Source of the DNA: Porifericola rhodea
GTDB taxonomy: Bacteria; Bacteroidota; Bacteroidia; Cytophagales; Cyclobacteriaceae
DNA length: 64,000 nt
Reading direction: 5' to 3'
Assembly: GCF_030506305.1 (NCBI RefSeq)
Contig: NZ_CP119421.1
Span: 1,046,354-1,110,353 of the forward strand
The translations under genes were made by a program, and so were the position numbers. The notes beneath the pieces are model-generated. The model saw nothing but the letters and a program-made list of their open reading frames with translations, searched no databases and was not told the DNA's origin. Positions within the stretch are counted from its first letter, which is position 1, and every line of letters begins with the position of its first letter. Positions 1 to 8,550 of the stretch are shown one piece after another.

Positions 1-1534
1 TAAGCGGTCGGTTAAACTTAACTTTTAATAAGCTGTATTGAGAGGCATTGTCCAAGTTCTGTAAAACCCTTACATAGTTTTCACTATAGATATTATTAGC
101 AGCATCCAGTTCATCTCTATCTACCGTATAGCTCAATACATTACCAGAGGCATCTGAGAATTCAAAAGTGATTGTTACACCATCTATGTTAAATGGACCA
201 GGAGTTGACCCTACAGTATAGTCGTCAAAATCCAGGATAGAGCCATCACCACATGCCTGTATGTATTCAGGAATACCATCACCGTTTGTATCGGTGAGTT
301 CAGCACTGGTAAGTACTCCATCCCCATCATCATCTGTATCTCTAAAATTGTATTCAGAATTAGCATCCAACAGACTTTCAGGAATAGTATTACGACCCAG
401 TACAGTTGGATTATCCGTCAAGTTTCTACCTATGATCACATCAAAACTATCATCTAAACCATCTCCATCAGCATCTGTACCAGAGGGGTTTCGGTTACCA
501 CCCGTGTCAGGAGTAAGATCTGCCAAGCCGTTAAAGTCTATGTCATTACCTTCTATCAGATCAGAAACGCCATCACCATCAGAGTCCTGATCTAGATAAT
601 CATTCGTACCATCTCCATCTGTATCTACCAGAGCAACCGTGCTGCCACCATTATCAGAGTCGTAAGCATCATCCAGACCATCATTGTCAGTATCATTACC
701 AGTAGGAGCTATGTAAGCGGCCGTGGTAGGGCCTTCAATATTATCAGGTATACCATCACCATCAGAGTCAATGTCTAATGAGTTGGGGTACCCATCGCCA
801 TCCATATCAATATTGTCGTTTACGTTGTTGGCATCAGCATCAGTATAGCCAGGAAAGCTAGGGTCACTGTAATCAGGTATACCATCATTATCTGAGTCTC
901 CGGCTGCGTTGTTATCTTCCTGAGTATCTAAAAGACCATCATTGTCACTATCCAGGTCAATTGCATCTCTGATACCATCATCATCAAAGTCTATATCGCA
1001 CCATTCAAAGTTCCAAAGTCCTACAATCTGATTTGGTGGATTGCCTCCGGCATTACTGCTAAAAGTTACAGAAATCTCATCTACTGGTCCGTTAAAGCAG
1101 TAACGAAATGCTTCATTTACAACTTCTGTAGTAGAAAAAGTTACGTTATTAGAATTAAAAGATCCACTAACTGTAATGACATCATTGTTATTGATACCTA
1201 GTACATAAAAGCAAAAGTCATTAAGCGCAATATTATTGAAGTCCACCGTAATAGTTGAGGACTCTGTATTATTGGCCAGGTTTTGCTCCCACCTTAGTGA
1301 GTTTACTCCATAGATAAACTGATACGTTCCATCTACTTCAAAATCTGCTCCATCAACTCTGTTGTTAGGGTCACTAAGCGTAAATGTAAAATCTACCCCT
1401 TCATCAGCGTATGTCTGGTTTCTGGGATCACCTGGATGATCATCCCAATTGAAAGTAGAACGGTTATTACATGCGTTCTGCGCCCAGGCAGATGCAAATA
1501 CAAATGTTAATATAACTGATAAAACATACTTCAT
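1..1534 (-). CDS. Secreted thrombospondin type 3 repeat protein (3' part outside window)
   Basis: I read this frame directly on the minus strand: an ATG at 1534 and 511 open codons to the window edge, so the C-terminus is missing. Residues 1-19 form a signal peptide ending AWAQ. About 20-165 is a beta-rich domain of unknown family. Roughly 165-420 is a run of Asp-rich calcium-binding repeats of the thrombospondin type 3 kind, with recurring units such as DSDGDGIPD and DTDGDGTND. After that a second unrecognised beta-rich domain begins. Proteins of this layout in Bacteroidota are usually large, exported by T9SS and held at the surface; the sorting domain would lie outside the window, so this is inference. 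The repeats should bind calcium and form a rigid stalk. The substrate or partner is unknown. Confidence 0.85.
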   Translation of the reverse strand, partial: MKYVLSVILTFVFASAWAQNACNNRSTFNWDDHPGDPRNQTYADEGVDFTFTLSDPNNRVDGADFEVDGTYQFIYGVNSLRWEQNLANNTESSTITVDFNNIALNDFCFYVLGINNNDVITVSGSFNSNNVTFSTTEVVNEAFRYCFNGPVDEISVTFSSNAGGNPPNQIVGLWNFEWCDIDFDDDGIRDAIDLDSDNDGLLDTQEDNNAAGDSDNDGIPDYSDPSFPGYTDADANNVNDNIDMDGDGYPNSLDIDSDGDGIPDNIEGPTTAAYIAPTGNDTDNDGLDDAYDSDNGGSTVALVDTDGDGTNDYLDQDSDGDGVSDLIEGNDIDFNGLADLTPDTGGNRNPSGTDADGDGLDDSFDVIIGRNLTDNPTVLGRNTIPESLLDANSEYNFRDTDDDGDGVLTSAELTDTNGDGIPEYIQACGDGSILDFDDYTVGSTPGPFNIDGVTITFEFSDASGNVLSYTVDRDELDAANNIYSENYVRVLQNLDNASQYSLLKVKFNRPL

Positions 1535-2057
1535 GGTACACTCGCGTTATCATACCGACATGGTCAATGCTAGTACCAATTCATGTTATAGACAATTTAT
1601 GGGGTATTGGTGCAGGTTTTAGAGCAAGGAAAATGTGTAAGTATATATGTATAATGCTAAATTTTATAGATAACTATACCTAAGCAAATTTATATAATTA
1701 CATAATTATCATAAATAATACTATTGATAGTAGTCATAACTATCGTTAAACACACATTTAGCTTATAAGTAAGGATAATTTTACGCTTTCTCTAGCCATC
1801 TTACTTCACGTATACTTACCTATACAAATACAGTTTAATACAGCGCAAAAAATGAGTTTTATCAGGTAGATTTAGAAGAGTGGGGATGACTTTCTATTCT
1901 GAATGCTCTCTAGATATTACATGCTATCGGAGCATTTTTGGAGTTAAATGGTAAAGAAAAGTGTATTGATGAAACAGATTAAAGAAGGCTGATAGTGAAA
2001 AAATATTTTTTAGTGCTTTTAGGTAAAATAGATATTTTCTTATTTTTCTACTAATCA
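1535..2057. other. AT-rich intergenic region without a recognisable gene
   Basis: About 520 bases upstream of the secreted thrombospondin-repeat gene and downstream of tRNA-Lys. I see no long reading frame, no tRNA-like fold and no full Bacteroidota promoter. A short palindrome ACTATTGATAGT lies near 1720. It presumably holds the promoter of the gene ending at 1534, but no convincing element was found. Confidence 0.5.
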
Positions 2058-2094
2058 ATAAAAAAGCCTTGCCAGAAACACTGACAAGGCTTTA
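2058..2094 (-). terminator. Intrinsic terminator of tRNA-Lys
   Basis: On the minus strand, immediately 3' of the tRNA, AAAGCCTTG and four further bases pair with their complement across a 5-base loop. This gives a 13-bp stem with one G-T pair, followed by a T run. Confidence 0.85.
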
Positions 2095-2095
2095 G

Positions 2096-2168
2096 TGAAC
2101 CCGCTGGGGCTCGAACCCAGGACCCACGCCTTAAAAGGGCGTTGCTCTACCAGCTGAGCTACGGATTC
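2096..2168 (-). tRNA. tRNA-Lys (anticodon UUU)
   Basis: A complete 73-base cloverleaf is visible. The 7-bp acceptor stem is GAATCCG/CGGGTTC with one T-G pair. The D arm is GCTC...GAGC, the anticodon stem ACGCC/GGCGT has loop CTTTTAA and anticodon TTT, and the T arm is CTGGG-TTCGAGC-CCCAG. The discriminator base is A and CCA is not encoded. A strong promoter lies upstream and a terminator directly downstream, so it is a single-gene unit. Confidence 0.97.
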
Positions 2169-2209
2169 TTTTTTTTGATTTTTTGGGGCGTTTCCCCGTA
2201 ATTGCGTTG

Positions 2210-2240
2210 CAAAGGTAAGAGTCATAAAATGAAAATCCAA
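2210..2240 (-). promoter_or_regulatory. Promoter of tRNA-Lys (TTG-N20-TACCTTTG)
   Basis: On the minus strand TTG (2240-2238), a 20-base spacer and TACCTTTG (2217-2210) match the Bacteroidota -33/-7 consensus TTTG-N19/20-TAnnTTTG. Transcription would start near 2204, leaving a leader of about 35 bases with a small GGGG/CCCC hairpin before the tRNA. The -33 element lies inside the first codons of the divergent gene that starts at 2229. Confidence 0.65.
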
Positions 2241-2984
2241 CAGCAGTACAGAAAAAAAATCATAGTTTTTACATTTTTTAGTTTAGCGCTACTAGTAGGA
2301 GCTAAAGAAAACTATGCGCAAAAAGCTCAAAACAGCTTGAAAAGTGCCGATTCTTTGTTTGCAAACAAGCAATACACGGAGTCGTATAAAATTTATGAGC
2401 ACATTTATAAGAATGAAAAAAAGGCTTCTCCTGCTATGCTTCTTAGAATGGCCTTTATTCAAGAGGGCTTAGGGGAGTATAGCCAGGCTCTATATTTTCT
2501 TAGTGAATATTATTTATTGACTTCGGATGATACTGTAGTAGAGAAAATCTCTAAACTTTCTGCAGAACATAATCTGCGGGGTTATGAATTTACTGATACA
2601 GAGCTTATTCAAAGTTTTTTCAAAAAAAATCAGTATGTATTTATCTATTCGCTACTGTTTATTGCTTTAGTGGGGCTGAGCTATTTTCTCTTTTTTAGAA
2701 AGAATCAGTTAGAAAAGCCCTACGGTTTAGGGGTTGCTTATGTGCTAATTTTATCTTTGCTGTTCTATTTAGTTAACTTTCCGCTTACTAACGATCATGC
2801 AATTATTACAGAGAATAATACCTTCATTATGTCAGGTCCCTCTGCGGGAGCAGACGTTTTAAACGTGAGTAATAAGGGGCATAGAGTTAAAATTGCTGGT
2901 CAGGAAGACATTTGGACTAAAGTAGAGTGGAATGGAGAAATCGCATTTATCAGAGAAGACAACTTGAGAATACTAAGACAATAG
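2229..2984 (+). CDS. BatE-like membrane protein with TPR and bacterial SH3 domains
   Basis: A 251-residue protein from the ATG at 2229; a TTG 27 bases upstream is in frame but lies before the signal peptide. The order is: signal peptide (about 1-30, ending YAQ), two tetratricopeptide-like helical pairs (about 35-110), two membrane segments (about 135-155 and 165-185), and a C-terminal SH3b-like beta domain (about 200-250). This resembles BatE of the Bacteroides aerotolerance (Bat) operon, which carries TPRs and an SH3 domain. BatA-D are not adjacent, so BatE itself is not claimed. The SH3b domain, beyond the second membrane segment, probably faces the periplasm and may bind a peptide or peptidoglycan ligand. 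It is divergent from tRNA-Lys, with only about 60 bp between them. Confidence 0.7.
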   Translation: MKIQQQYRKKIIVFTFFSLALLVGAKENYAQKAQNSLKSADSLFANKQYTESYKIYEHIYKNEKKASPAMLLRMAFIQEGLGEYSQALYFLSEYYLLTSDDTVVEKISKLSAEHNLRGYEFTDTELIQSFFKKNQYVFIYSLLFIALVGLSYFLFFRKNQLEKPYGLGVAYVLILSLLFYLVNFPLTNDHAIITENNTFIMSGPSAGADVLNVSNKGHRVKIAGQEDIWTKVEWNGEIAFIREDNLRILRQ

Positions 2985-3084
2985 TAATTGTTAATAGTTT
3001 TTTTAGGATTAACTGTAGTTTTTGAACTTTATTATTTGTAATATTTTTTAATATATACATACTTTATTTATTAAATATCACTGA

Positions 3085-4332
3085 ATGATAGAACCTTTTT
3101 CAACTGCCAAGAGAAAAGAGACCGCTGTATTGGTGGCAATAGTGAATCAGGCACAGCCTGACTACAAAGTTGAAGAGTATCTTGACGAGTTAGCATTTCT
3201 GGCTGAGACCTCTGGCGCCATTACTAAAAAGAAGTTTACCCAAAAGCTAGATAAGCCTGATGTTACCTTTTTTGTAGGAAAGGGAAAGCTTGAAGAGATT
3301 AAAGCTTATGTACAGGCTAATGAGATTGATATGGTCATTTTTGATGATGACCTTTCTCCCTCACAAGTCCGTAACCTTGAAAACAAACTTAAATGTAAAA
3401 TTCTGGACAGAAGTTTATTAATACTCAATATCTTCTCTATCCGGGCTAAAACCGCACAGGCTAAAACTCAAGTAGAGTTAGCCCAGTACCAATATATTTT
3501 ACCTCGCTTAACCAAAATGTGGACTCACCTTTCTAAACAAAAAGGGGGAATTGGTATGAGAGGACCCGGTGAGAAAGAGTTGGAAACTGACCGTCGTATA
3601 GTACGTGACAAGATTGCGCTCTTTAATAAAAAGCTTGAAAAAATAGATAAGCAAAATGCTACCCGTAGAAAGTCGCGACAGCAGGTAGTTCGTGTAGCTT
3701 TGGTAGGATATACCAACGTAGGTAAGTCTACTTTAATGCGTTTGCTTTCTAAGTCTGATGTGTTTGCTGAAAATAAACTTTTTGCTACAGTAGACTCCAC
3801 AGTTCGTAAGGTGGTTATTAACAGAATACCTTTCTTGCTTACTGATACTGTAGGATTTATAAGAAAACTCCCTCACGCTTTAATAGAGTGTTTTAAGTCT
3901 ACGCTAGACGAGATCCGAGAAGCCGATGTATTGCTTCATGTAGTTGATGCCTCACACCCTTCTTTTGAAGAACAGATAAATGTAGTTAACAATACGCTCG
4001 CTGAAATTGGGGTGAGTGACAAACCTACCTTACTAGTGTTTAATAAGGTAGACAAGTTGATGAAAGAAGAAGACTTACCACAAGCAGAAGATGAGGAAGA
4101 GCTGATCTATGTTGATGACTCAGAAACGGATTATCATCCTCCATTGACTTTAGAGCAGTTGGAGGCTACCTATATGGGTAGAGGAGAAAAGGATGCCATC
4201 TTTATCTCCGCAGTGGACAAACTCAATATTGATAAGCTAAGGCAAGCTATCTTCGATAAGGTGTCGGATAAATTCTTTACTATTTATCCTAATTACGTTC
4301 ACAACGATATGGATTATCAATATACGGAATAA
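3085..4332 (+). CDS. hflX: Ribosome-associated GTPase HflX
   Basis: A 415-residue GTPase. The N-terminal HflX domain (about 1-195) ends in the conserved glycine-rich segment GGIGMRGPGEKELETDRR. The G domain follows with G1 GYTNVGKST (208-216), G3 DTVG (254-257) and G4 NKVD (320-323); an ISA near 374 is the likely G5. HflX binds the 50S subunit and splits stalled or heat-damaged ribosomes. Between G4 and G5 is an unusual acidic stretch of about 45 residues (324-368, rich in Glu/Asp), longer than in textbook HflX. It is transcribed alone and followed by a strong terminator. Confidence 0.95.
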   Translation: MIEPFSTAKRKETAVLVAIVNQAQPDYKVEEYLDELAFLAETSGAITKKKFTQKLDKPDVTFFVGKGKLEEIKAYVQANEIDMVIFDDDLSPSQVRNLENKLKCKILDRSLLILNIFSIRAKTAQAKTQVELAQYQYILPRLTKMWTHLSKQKGGIGMRGPGEKELETDRRIVRDKIALFNKKLEKIDKQNATRRKSRQQVVRVALVGYTNVGKSTLMRLLSKSDVFAENKLFATVDSTVRKVVINRIPFLLTDTVGFIRKLPHALIECFKSTLDEIREADVLLHVVDASHPSFEEQINVVNNTLAEIGVSDKPTLLVFNKVDKLMKEEDLPQAEDEEELIYVDDSETDYHPPLTLEQLEATYMGRGEKDAIFISAVDKLNIDKLRQAIFDKVSDKFFTIYPNYVHNDMDYQYTE

Positions 4333-4364
4333 GAGATACAGAAAGAGCGTGCAGTAAAGTAATG

Positions 4365-4391
4365 AGCCACCCCCTATGGGTGGCTTTTTTT
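4365..4391 (+). terminator. Intrinsic terminator of hflX
   Basis: GCCACCC and GGGTGGC form a 7-bp GC-rich stem over a 6-base loop, followed by seven T. On the other strand the hairpin directly follows the stop codon of the gene at 4390-6492 but lacks a T run, so it mainly serves hflX. Confidence 0.85.
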
Positions 4392-6492
4392 AGTAGCTCC
4401 CCATATACTTCCTTAGCCCCCACTCCAGACTTACCAGAATTAGCAATACAAAAAATAACCATTTAAGATTAATGATGGGGAGGAATGCTTGGCTGGTATA
4501 AATTTTTCCCCTTGCCTCTTGGGTTTGCAACTGTGCGGCTAGCTGACCTAAATTGTTTTGTGTAAAAAACTTCCCACCAGTATTTGAGGATAGTTCTCGC
4601 AGCAGTTGATGGTTGGCTGTTAGGTTAAGGTTTTCTATCTGCAAACTACGTACTGTAAACTCTCCTGAACTTTGCATTTGTTCTCCATTAATTTCAGCAG
4701 TAGCAGTATATTGATACACCCCTTCAGGCAGATTACTTACCCTATATTGGGTATTACTTTCATTCGTTTGATAGCTGTACTTACGCTCTTCTTCAGTTTC
4801 ATCCTTTATGCTAAGTGAAATGTTATAGCCATAAACCTCTTCATAAATTTCATTGTAGATTTCTGTCTGGAATACTACTGCCTCGGTGTCTACAAATTCA
4901 TCTTTTTCAGGATAAACCCTAAAGCGCCTCTTATCTTCTTTTGCAGAGAGAAACTGAGTGAGCTTACTAATAAAGCCATCAAAGGCCTGAGTATTATCAT
5001 TTTTTGCATACTCCTGCAACCTCCACTGCCACAACCCTTCAGCTAGCATAACTGATGTTTTCTTTCCTTCAATTTCTCCACTAACTAAAAGGGGTTTACT
5101 GGTTTCAACTGTGCCTACTTTCTGGTATAGTATAACCTCTGGATTGTTTTTTAGCTCAATTCTCCCAAAGGGGACGGTTAGTGGAAGATACTCTTCAATA
5201 ATAGCCTGGCTTTCAACATCCAGCTGAAACCCATTGAAGCTGTTATTATAAACCGCACTTACCTCGTCGGTATCATTATTTACACTCGCAACATTTAAAA
5301 TATTGTTGTTCCGGCTAAGTGTAAACAGATCTGTCTGGCTACCCACAATAAACCAGCGAGCGGATGCCTCTTCCATGTATTTTCGTACTATAGCATTATC
5401 TCTGTTTTTGGCAGGTAGTTGATGGAAGATTACTAAATCATATTTTATTTCTGATAACAGAGACTCATTAAGATCTTCTACACTTAATATTGCCGTGCGG
5501 AGCTCGTAGTTTTTATTGCTCTCAATAGCCAGGCGAATAGCTTTGATATCGGGATGAGGTGATGAAGCCAGTAACAAGATGTTTTCCTTCCCTTCTATAA
5601 TTTCTACAAATGCCTGACTTGTATTATTCTGATTCGTAAATTCTCCTTCAAGAGACTGCACTTCTACCTCGTAGCGTTGCATGCCCTCGCTATTGGCTTC
5701 CAGTAAAAATTCTATAGTATTAACATCTCTGTTATTAGAGAAGGTTAGTGTTTCGCTGGCCACTACATTCCCTTTGTTTTTAACAGTAATATTGACAGTT
5801 TCTCCTTCAAAACCTGTATTGGCGAGTTCTGCTACCAGAGGAAATTTGTTGCCCTGATATGCTATTTTATTGTAAAATAGGTTTCGGATATTAATATCCT
5901 GCTTGGGAATGGTATCTCCAAGACCTACGGTATTGAGCCTATAGCTATACGGACGATAAGAGGGGGACACCCCCTCATTATAAATTCCATCTGACAGAAG
6001 TACAACAGATGCCAGGTTTCTGCCCTCATAGTCGGTTGCAATATCACCGAGCATACGGCTTAAGTCACTGCTTTCATTATGGAAGCTTACTGAATCCAGG
6101 CGCTCAGCTCCACTAAATGAACGGTACTCTAGCTGATAACCATTTTCTTCTAGTTGTTGAGCCGTATTATCTAGAGAGGCTTTGAGAGCCTGTATTGAAG
6201 CACTATCCTGTACTGAAGCTATAGAGGCAGAATTATCTATAGCCATTACGATAGTAGGCTTCTCAAGAGTGTTTTTTATTTGTTTGATAAATGGACCAAT
6301 CAGCAACAAGCACAACAGGCTCACCAACAGAAACCTTAGTCCTGTCAGCAGATAATTAATTTGTTTTCCCCAACTCTGATGTCTAAAGCCTTGGCTTTTT
6401 ATATAAAGCAATGCTGCATAAATAGCACCTACCAGTAGGCATGGAATAGTAAGCCAGGGAGAGTTTTCAAACAGTAGTTGTACTTGTTGCAT
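4390..6492 (-). CDS. Membrane-anchored von Willebrand factor A-like protein
   Basis: 700 residues. Two membrane helices lie near the N-terminus (about 12-30 and 48-66) and one at the C-terminus (about 677-695), so most of the chain is probably periplasmic. Residues about 80-190 form a VWA-like domain with the metal-site signature DNSAS (DxSxS) and a later LSDG. The middle contains Ig/CARDB-like beta segments and a glutamine-amidotransferase-like fold near 305-420 (a family expectation; I see no catalytic residues that prove it). Such proteins are common in Bacteroidota, with unproven roles in envelope complexes. It starts 12 bp after fabG on the same strand and is probably cotranscribed with it. 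No enzymatic function is claimed. Confidence 0.75.
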   Translation of the reverse strand: MQQVQLLFENSPWLTIPCLLVGAIYAALLYIKSQGFRHQSWGKQINYLLTGLRFLLVSLLCLLLIGPFIKQIKNTLEKPTIVMAIDNSASIASVQDSASIQALKASLDNTAQQLEENGYQLEYRSFSGAERLDSVSFHNESSDLSRMLGDIATDYEGRNLASVVLLSDGIYNEGVSPSYRPYSYRLNTVGLGDTIPKQDINIRNLFYNKIAYQGNKFPLVAELANTGFEGETVNITVKNKGNVVASETLTFSNNRDVNTIEFLLEANSEGMQRYEVEVQSLEGEFTNQNNTSQAFVEIIEGKENILLLASSPHPDIKAIRLAIESNKNYELRTAILSVEDLNESLLSEIKYDLVIFHQLPAKNRDNAIVRKYMEEASARWFIVGSQTDLFTLSRNNNILNVASVNNDTDEVSAVYNNSFNGFQLDVESQAIIEEYLPLTVPFGRIELKNNPEVILYQKVGTVETSKPLLVSGEIEGKKTSVMLAEGLWQWRLQEYAKNDNTQAFDGFISKLTQFLSAKEDKRRFRVYPEKDEFVDTEAVVFQTEIYNEIYEEVYGYNISLSIKDETEEERKYSYQTNESNTQYRVSNLPEGVYQYTATAEINGEQMQSSGEFTVRSLQIENLNLTANHQLLRELSSNTGGKFFTQNNLGQLAAQLQTQEARGKIYTSQAFLPIINLKWLFFVLLILVSLEWGLRKYMGSY

Positions 6493-6504
6493 AAATATTA
6501 TCCA

Positions 6505-7257
6505 TTAGGTAAGCATTCCGCCATCTACCTGAAGTACCTGCCCAGTCATATAAGCAGACATATCTGAAGCAAGAAATACGGCACAGTCTGCTACATCTTC
6601 CGGACTGCCCCCTCTTTTTAGCGGAATTGCATCTCTCCAGCTCTGCACAGTTTTTTCGTCAAGCTTGGCGGTCATTTCTGTTTCAATAAAACCTGGAGCA
6701 ATAGCATTGGCACGTATATTTCTTGAACCAAGTTCCAGGGCCACAGATTTTGTAAACCCAATGATACCAGATTTAGATGCGGCATAGTTTGCCTGTCCGG
6801 CATTTCCTTTAATACCTACTACAGATGTCATATTAATGATAGAACCACTTTTTTGTTTCATAAAGGTTCTGGTAGCAGCCTTAACGGTATTAAAAACAGA
6901 CTTCAGGTTAACATTTATTACCTTATCCCACATTTCTTCATTCATACGCATCAGAAGGTTATCCTGAGTAATACCAGCATTGTTCACCAAAATGTCAAGT
7001 GAGCCAAAATCAGCAACTACATCGTTAATAAGTTTCTCAGCAGCAGCAAAGTCAGAAGCATCCGAACGGTAACCTTTAGCATCTACTCCTAAAGCTTTCA
7101 ACTCTTTCTCCAGAGCTTCTCCCTGCTCTACACTAGAAAGATACGTAAAAGCTACATTAGCTCCCTGTTGAGCGTATTTGAGTGCTACCGCTTTACCAAT
7201 TCCTTTTGAAGCACCGGTAACAAGTGCGTTTTTTCCTGATAACAGTTTCATAGCCAT
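6505..7257 (-). CDS. fabG: 3-oxoacyl-[acyl-carrier-protein] reductase FabG
   Basis: A 250-residue classical short-chain dehydrogenase of fatty acid synthesis that reduces 3-oxoacyl-ACP with NADPH. Visible signatures are TGASKGIG (14-21), NNAG (92-95), catalytic Ser145, and YxxxK with Tyr158 and Lys162, plus the family C-terminus ending GQVLQVDGGM. The length is typical. A possible -7 element TAAGTTTG lies at 7287-7280, with only a weak -33 match (AATG). Start: ATG at 7257; an ATG two codons in (MKLL) is equally possible. It is upstream of the VWA-like gene and separated from it by 12 bp. Confidence 0.93.
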   Translation of the reverse strand: MAMKLLSGKNALVTGASKGIGKAVALKYAQQGANVAFTYLSSVEQGEALEKELKALGVDAKGYRSDASDFAAAEKLINDVVADFGSLDILVNNAGITQDNLLMRMNEEMWDKVINVNLKSVFNTVKAATRTFMKQKSGSIINMTSVVGIKGNAGQANYAASKSGIIGFTKSVALELGSRNIRANAIAPGFIETEMTAKLDEKTVQSWRDAIPLKRGGSPEDVADCAVFLASDMSAYMTGQVLQVDGGMLT

Positions 7258-7340
7258 TTTATTATGTAATGCGTTTGTGCAAACTTAACTAATTCTGTGG
7301 CTAATCACATTTTATTTGTAGTAGGCAGAGGTTTAGCAAC

Positions 7341-7367
7341 AAAAAAAGCCATCAAAATGATGGCTTC
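7341..7367 (-). terminator. Intrinsic terminator of the GAF/Msr-like gene
   Basis: On the minus strand GAAGCCATCA, loop TTT and TGATGGC are followed by seven T. It lies about 30 bases beyond the stop codon of the gene at 7398-7886. Confidence 0.85.
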
Positions 7368-7397
7368 GTATTCATATCACTGTTTGACAGCTACTGA

Positions 7398-7886
7398 TCA
7401 AAGTATCTCTTCAAGTAAGTGCATTAGCTCCTCAAGATATCGGCGATCGGTATCGTCAAAATTTTTCATTTTATGACTATTAATATTAAAGATCAGCGCT
7501 ACCTCTCCTTTATGGAAAGCAGGTAGTGAAATTTCTGATTTATCAAGTTCAGAGCATGGTACATACCCTACAAACTGTTCTACATCATCTACTACAATAG
7601 TGCATTCTTTAGCGTAAGCAGTACCACAAACACCCTCGCCTAAGGCAATACGCGATACAGCAGCAGGTCCTTGGAATGGTCCTAATACTAGTTCACCATT
7701 TTTCACTTTATAAAAACCTGTCCAGTCAAATTCCATGGTATAATGTACTACTGCTGCTATATTTCCCAGGTTAGCTGTAAGGTCTTCTTCCTTGGAAACA
7801 ATGTCTCTAATCTGCTGAAACAGCATTTTATACTTTTGCTGTTTAGTTTGATCGGTGGGGGTAGTTACATTTTCTAGTATAACCAT
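7398..7886 (-). CDS. GAF-domain protein, free-methionine-(R)-sulfoxide reductase-like
   Basis: A 162-residue single GAF domain. The segments WTGFYKVKNGELVLGPFQG and GVCGTA and the following VPC...SEISLP match the fRMsr (MsrC/YebR) family, which reduces free methionine-R-sulfoxide in the cytosol. The family has three redox cysteines. Here the second (Cys87 in GVCG) and third (Cys111) are present, but the first position, normally in an AC-x-R-I context, is Val77 (AVSRI). The position that usually carries Asp in DIDS is Asn (NINS). Cys95 might substitute. It may be a variant reductase using a two-Cys mechanism, or a GAF sensor that lost the activity. It is a single-gene unit with its own terminator. 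Confidence 0.75.
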   Translation of the reverse strand: MVILENVTTPTDQTKQQKYKMLFQQIRDIVSKEEDLTANLGNIAAVVHYTMEFDWTGFYKVKNGELVLGPFQGPAAVSRIALGEGVCGTAYAKECTIVVDDVEQFVGYVPCSELDKSEISLPAFHKGEVALIFNINSHKMKNFDDTDRRYLEELMHLLEEIL

Positions 7887-8079
7887 CTTTATGTTATTAA
7901 AAAGTAAGACATGTAATAAGTAAGATTTTTGAGGCGTGTAATGTTTTGTATTAAAACGAAATTACTTTAACAAAGTAGTTAAAATATATTTTATTTCCAA
8001 TTTTTTATAAAAAAAGTTAAATACAATAACTATTTAAACAGATTTTGAAAAAGAAGCAATAAACAAGACATCATTTTGC

Positions 8080-8550
8080 ATGTTCTTCATCAAAAAATGC
8101 ATGATGAAAACTTCATTTTTTGTTCTTTTCCTCTTTTTTATAAGTTCATTTCATGTAAGTATGGCTCAAGACTCATCAATTCTAAAGAAATATGAGTGGA
8201 AAAACAGACTTTTATTACTTTTTTCTCCTACTCATAATACAACCTATCAGCAGCAGTTAAAACAATTGAATAAACATAAAGCTGATTTAACGGAGAGAGA
8301 CCTTATTGTATTTTATATTACAGAAAAGGACATTAAAACATCTGAAAGCACAAATTACACTAATGAAAATAAACAGGCTTTACTAAATTACTATAAAGTA
8401 AACACAGATACTTTTTTTGTAATACTCATAGGAAAAGATGGAACACAAAAAATTAAACAAAATAAGCTACTTAGTATTGAGCAGCTATTTGGTACTATAG
8501 ACGCTATGCCTATGCGTAGAAGAGAAATGAATCGCAAAAGTGAGGGTTAA
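8080..8550 (+). CDS. Exported DUF4174 family protein
   Basis: 156 residues. After a signal peptide ending SMAQ comes a thioredoxin-like-sized domain with the DUF4174 signature near its start (YEWKNRLLLLFSP). No CxxC redox motif is present. Starts are possible at 8080, 8101 or 8104; the last two (MMKTSF) give the more compact signal peptide. Function is unknown. The 3' end overlaps the convergent DUF3108 gene by 4 bp. Confidence 0.75.
   Translation: MFFIKKCMMKTSFFVLFLFFISSFHVSMAQDSSILKKYEWKNRLLLLFSPTHNTTYQQQLKQLNKHKADLTERDLIVFYITEKDIKTSESTNYTNENKQALLNYYKVNTDTFFVILIGKDGTQKIKQNKLLSIEQLFGTIDAMPMRRREMNRKSEG

Noticed and set aside
261-590. Plus-strand open frame rich in Ser and Pro
   Set aside because: It is the antisense of the Asp-rich calcium-binding repeats read on the minus strand, where a signal peptide and repeats are evident.
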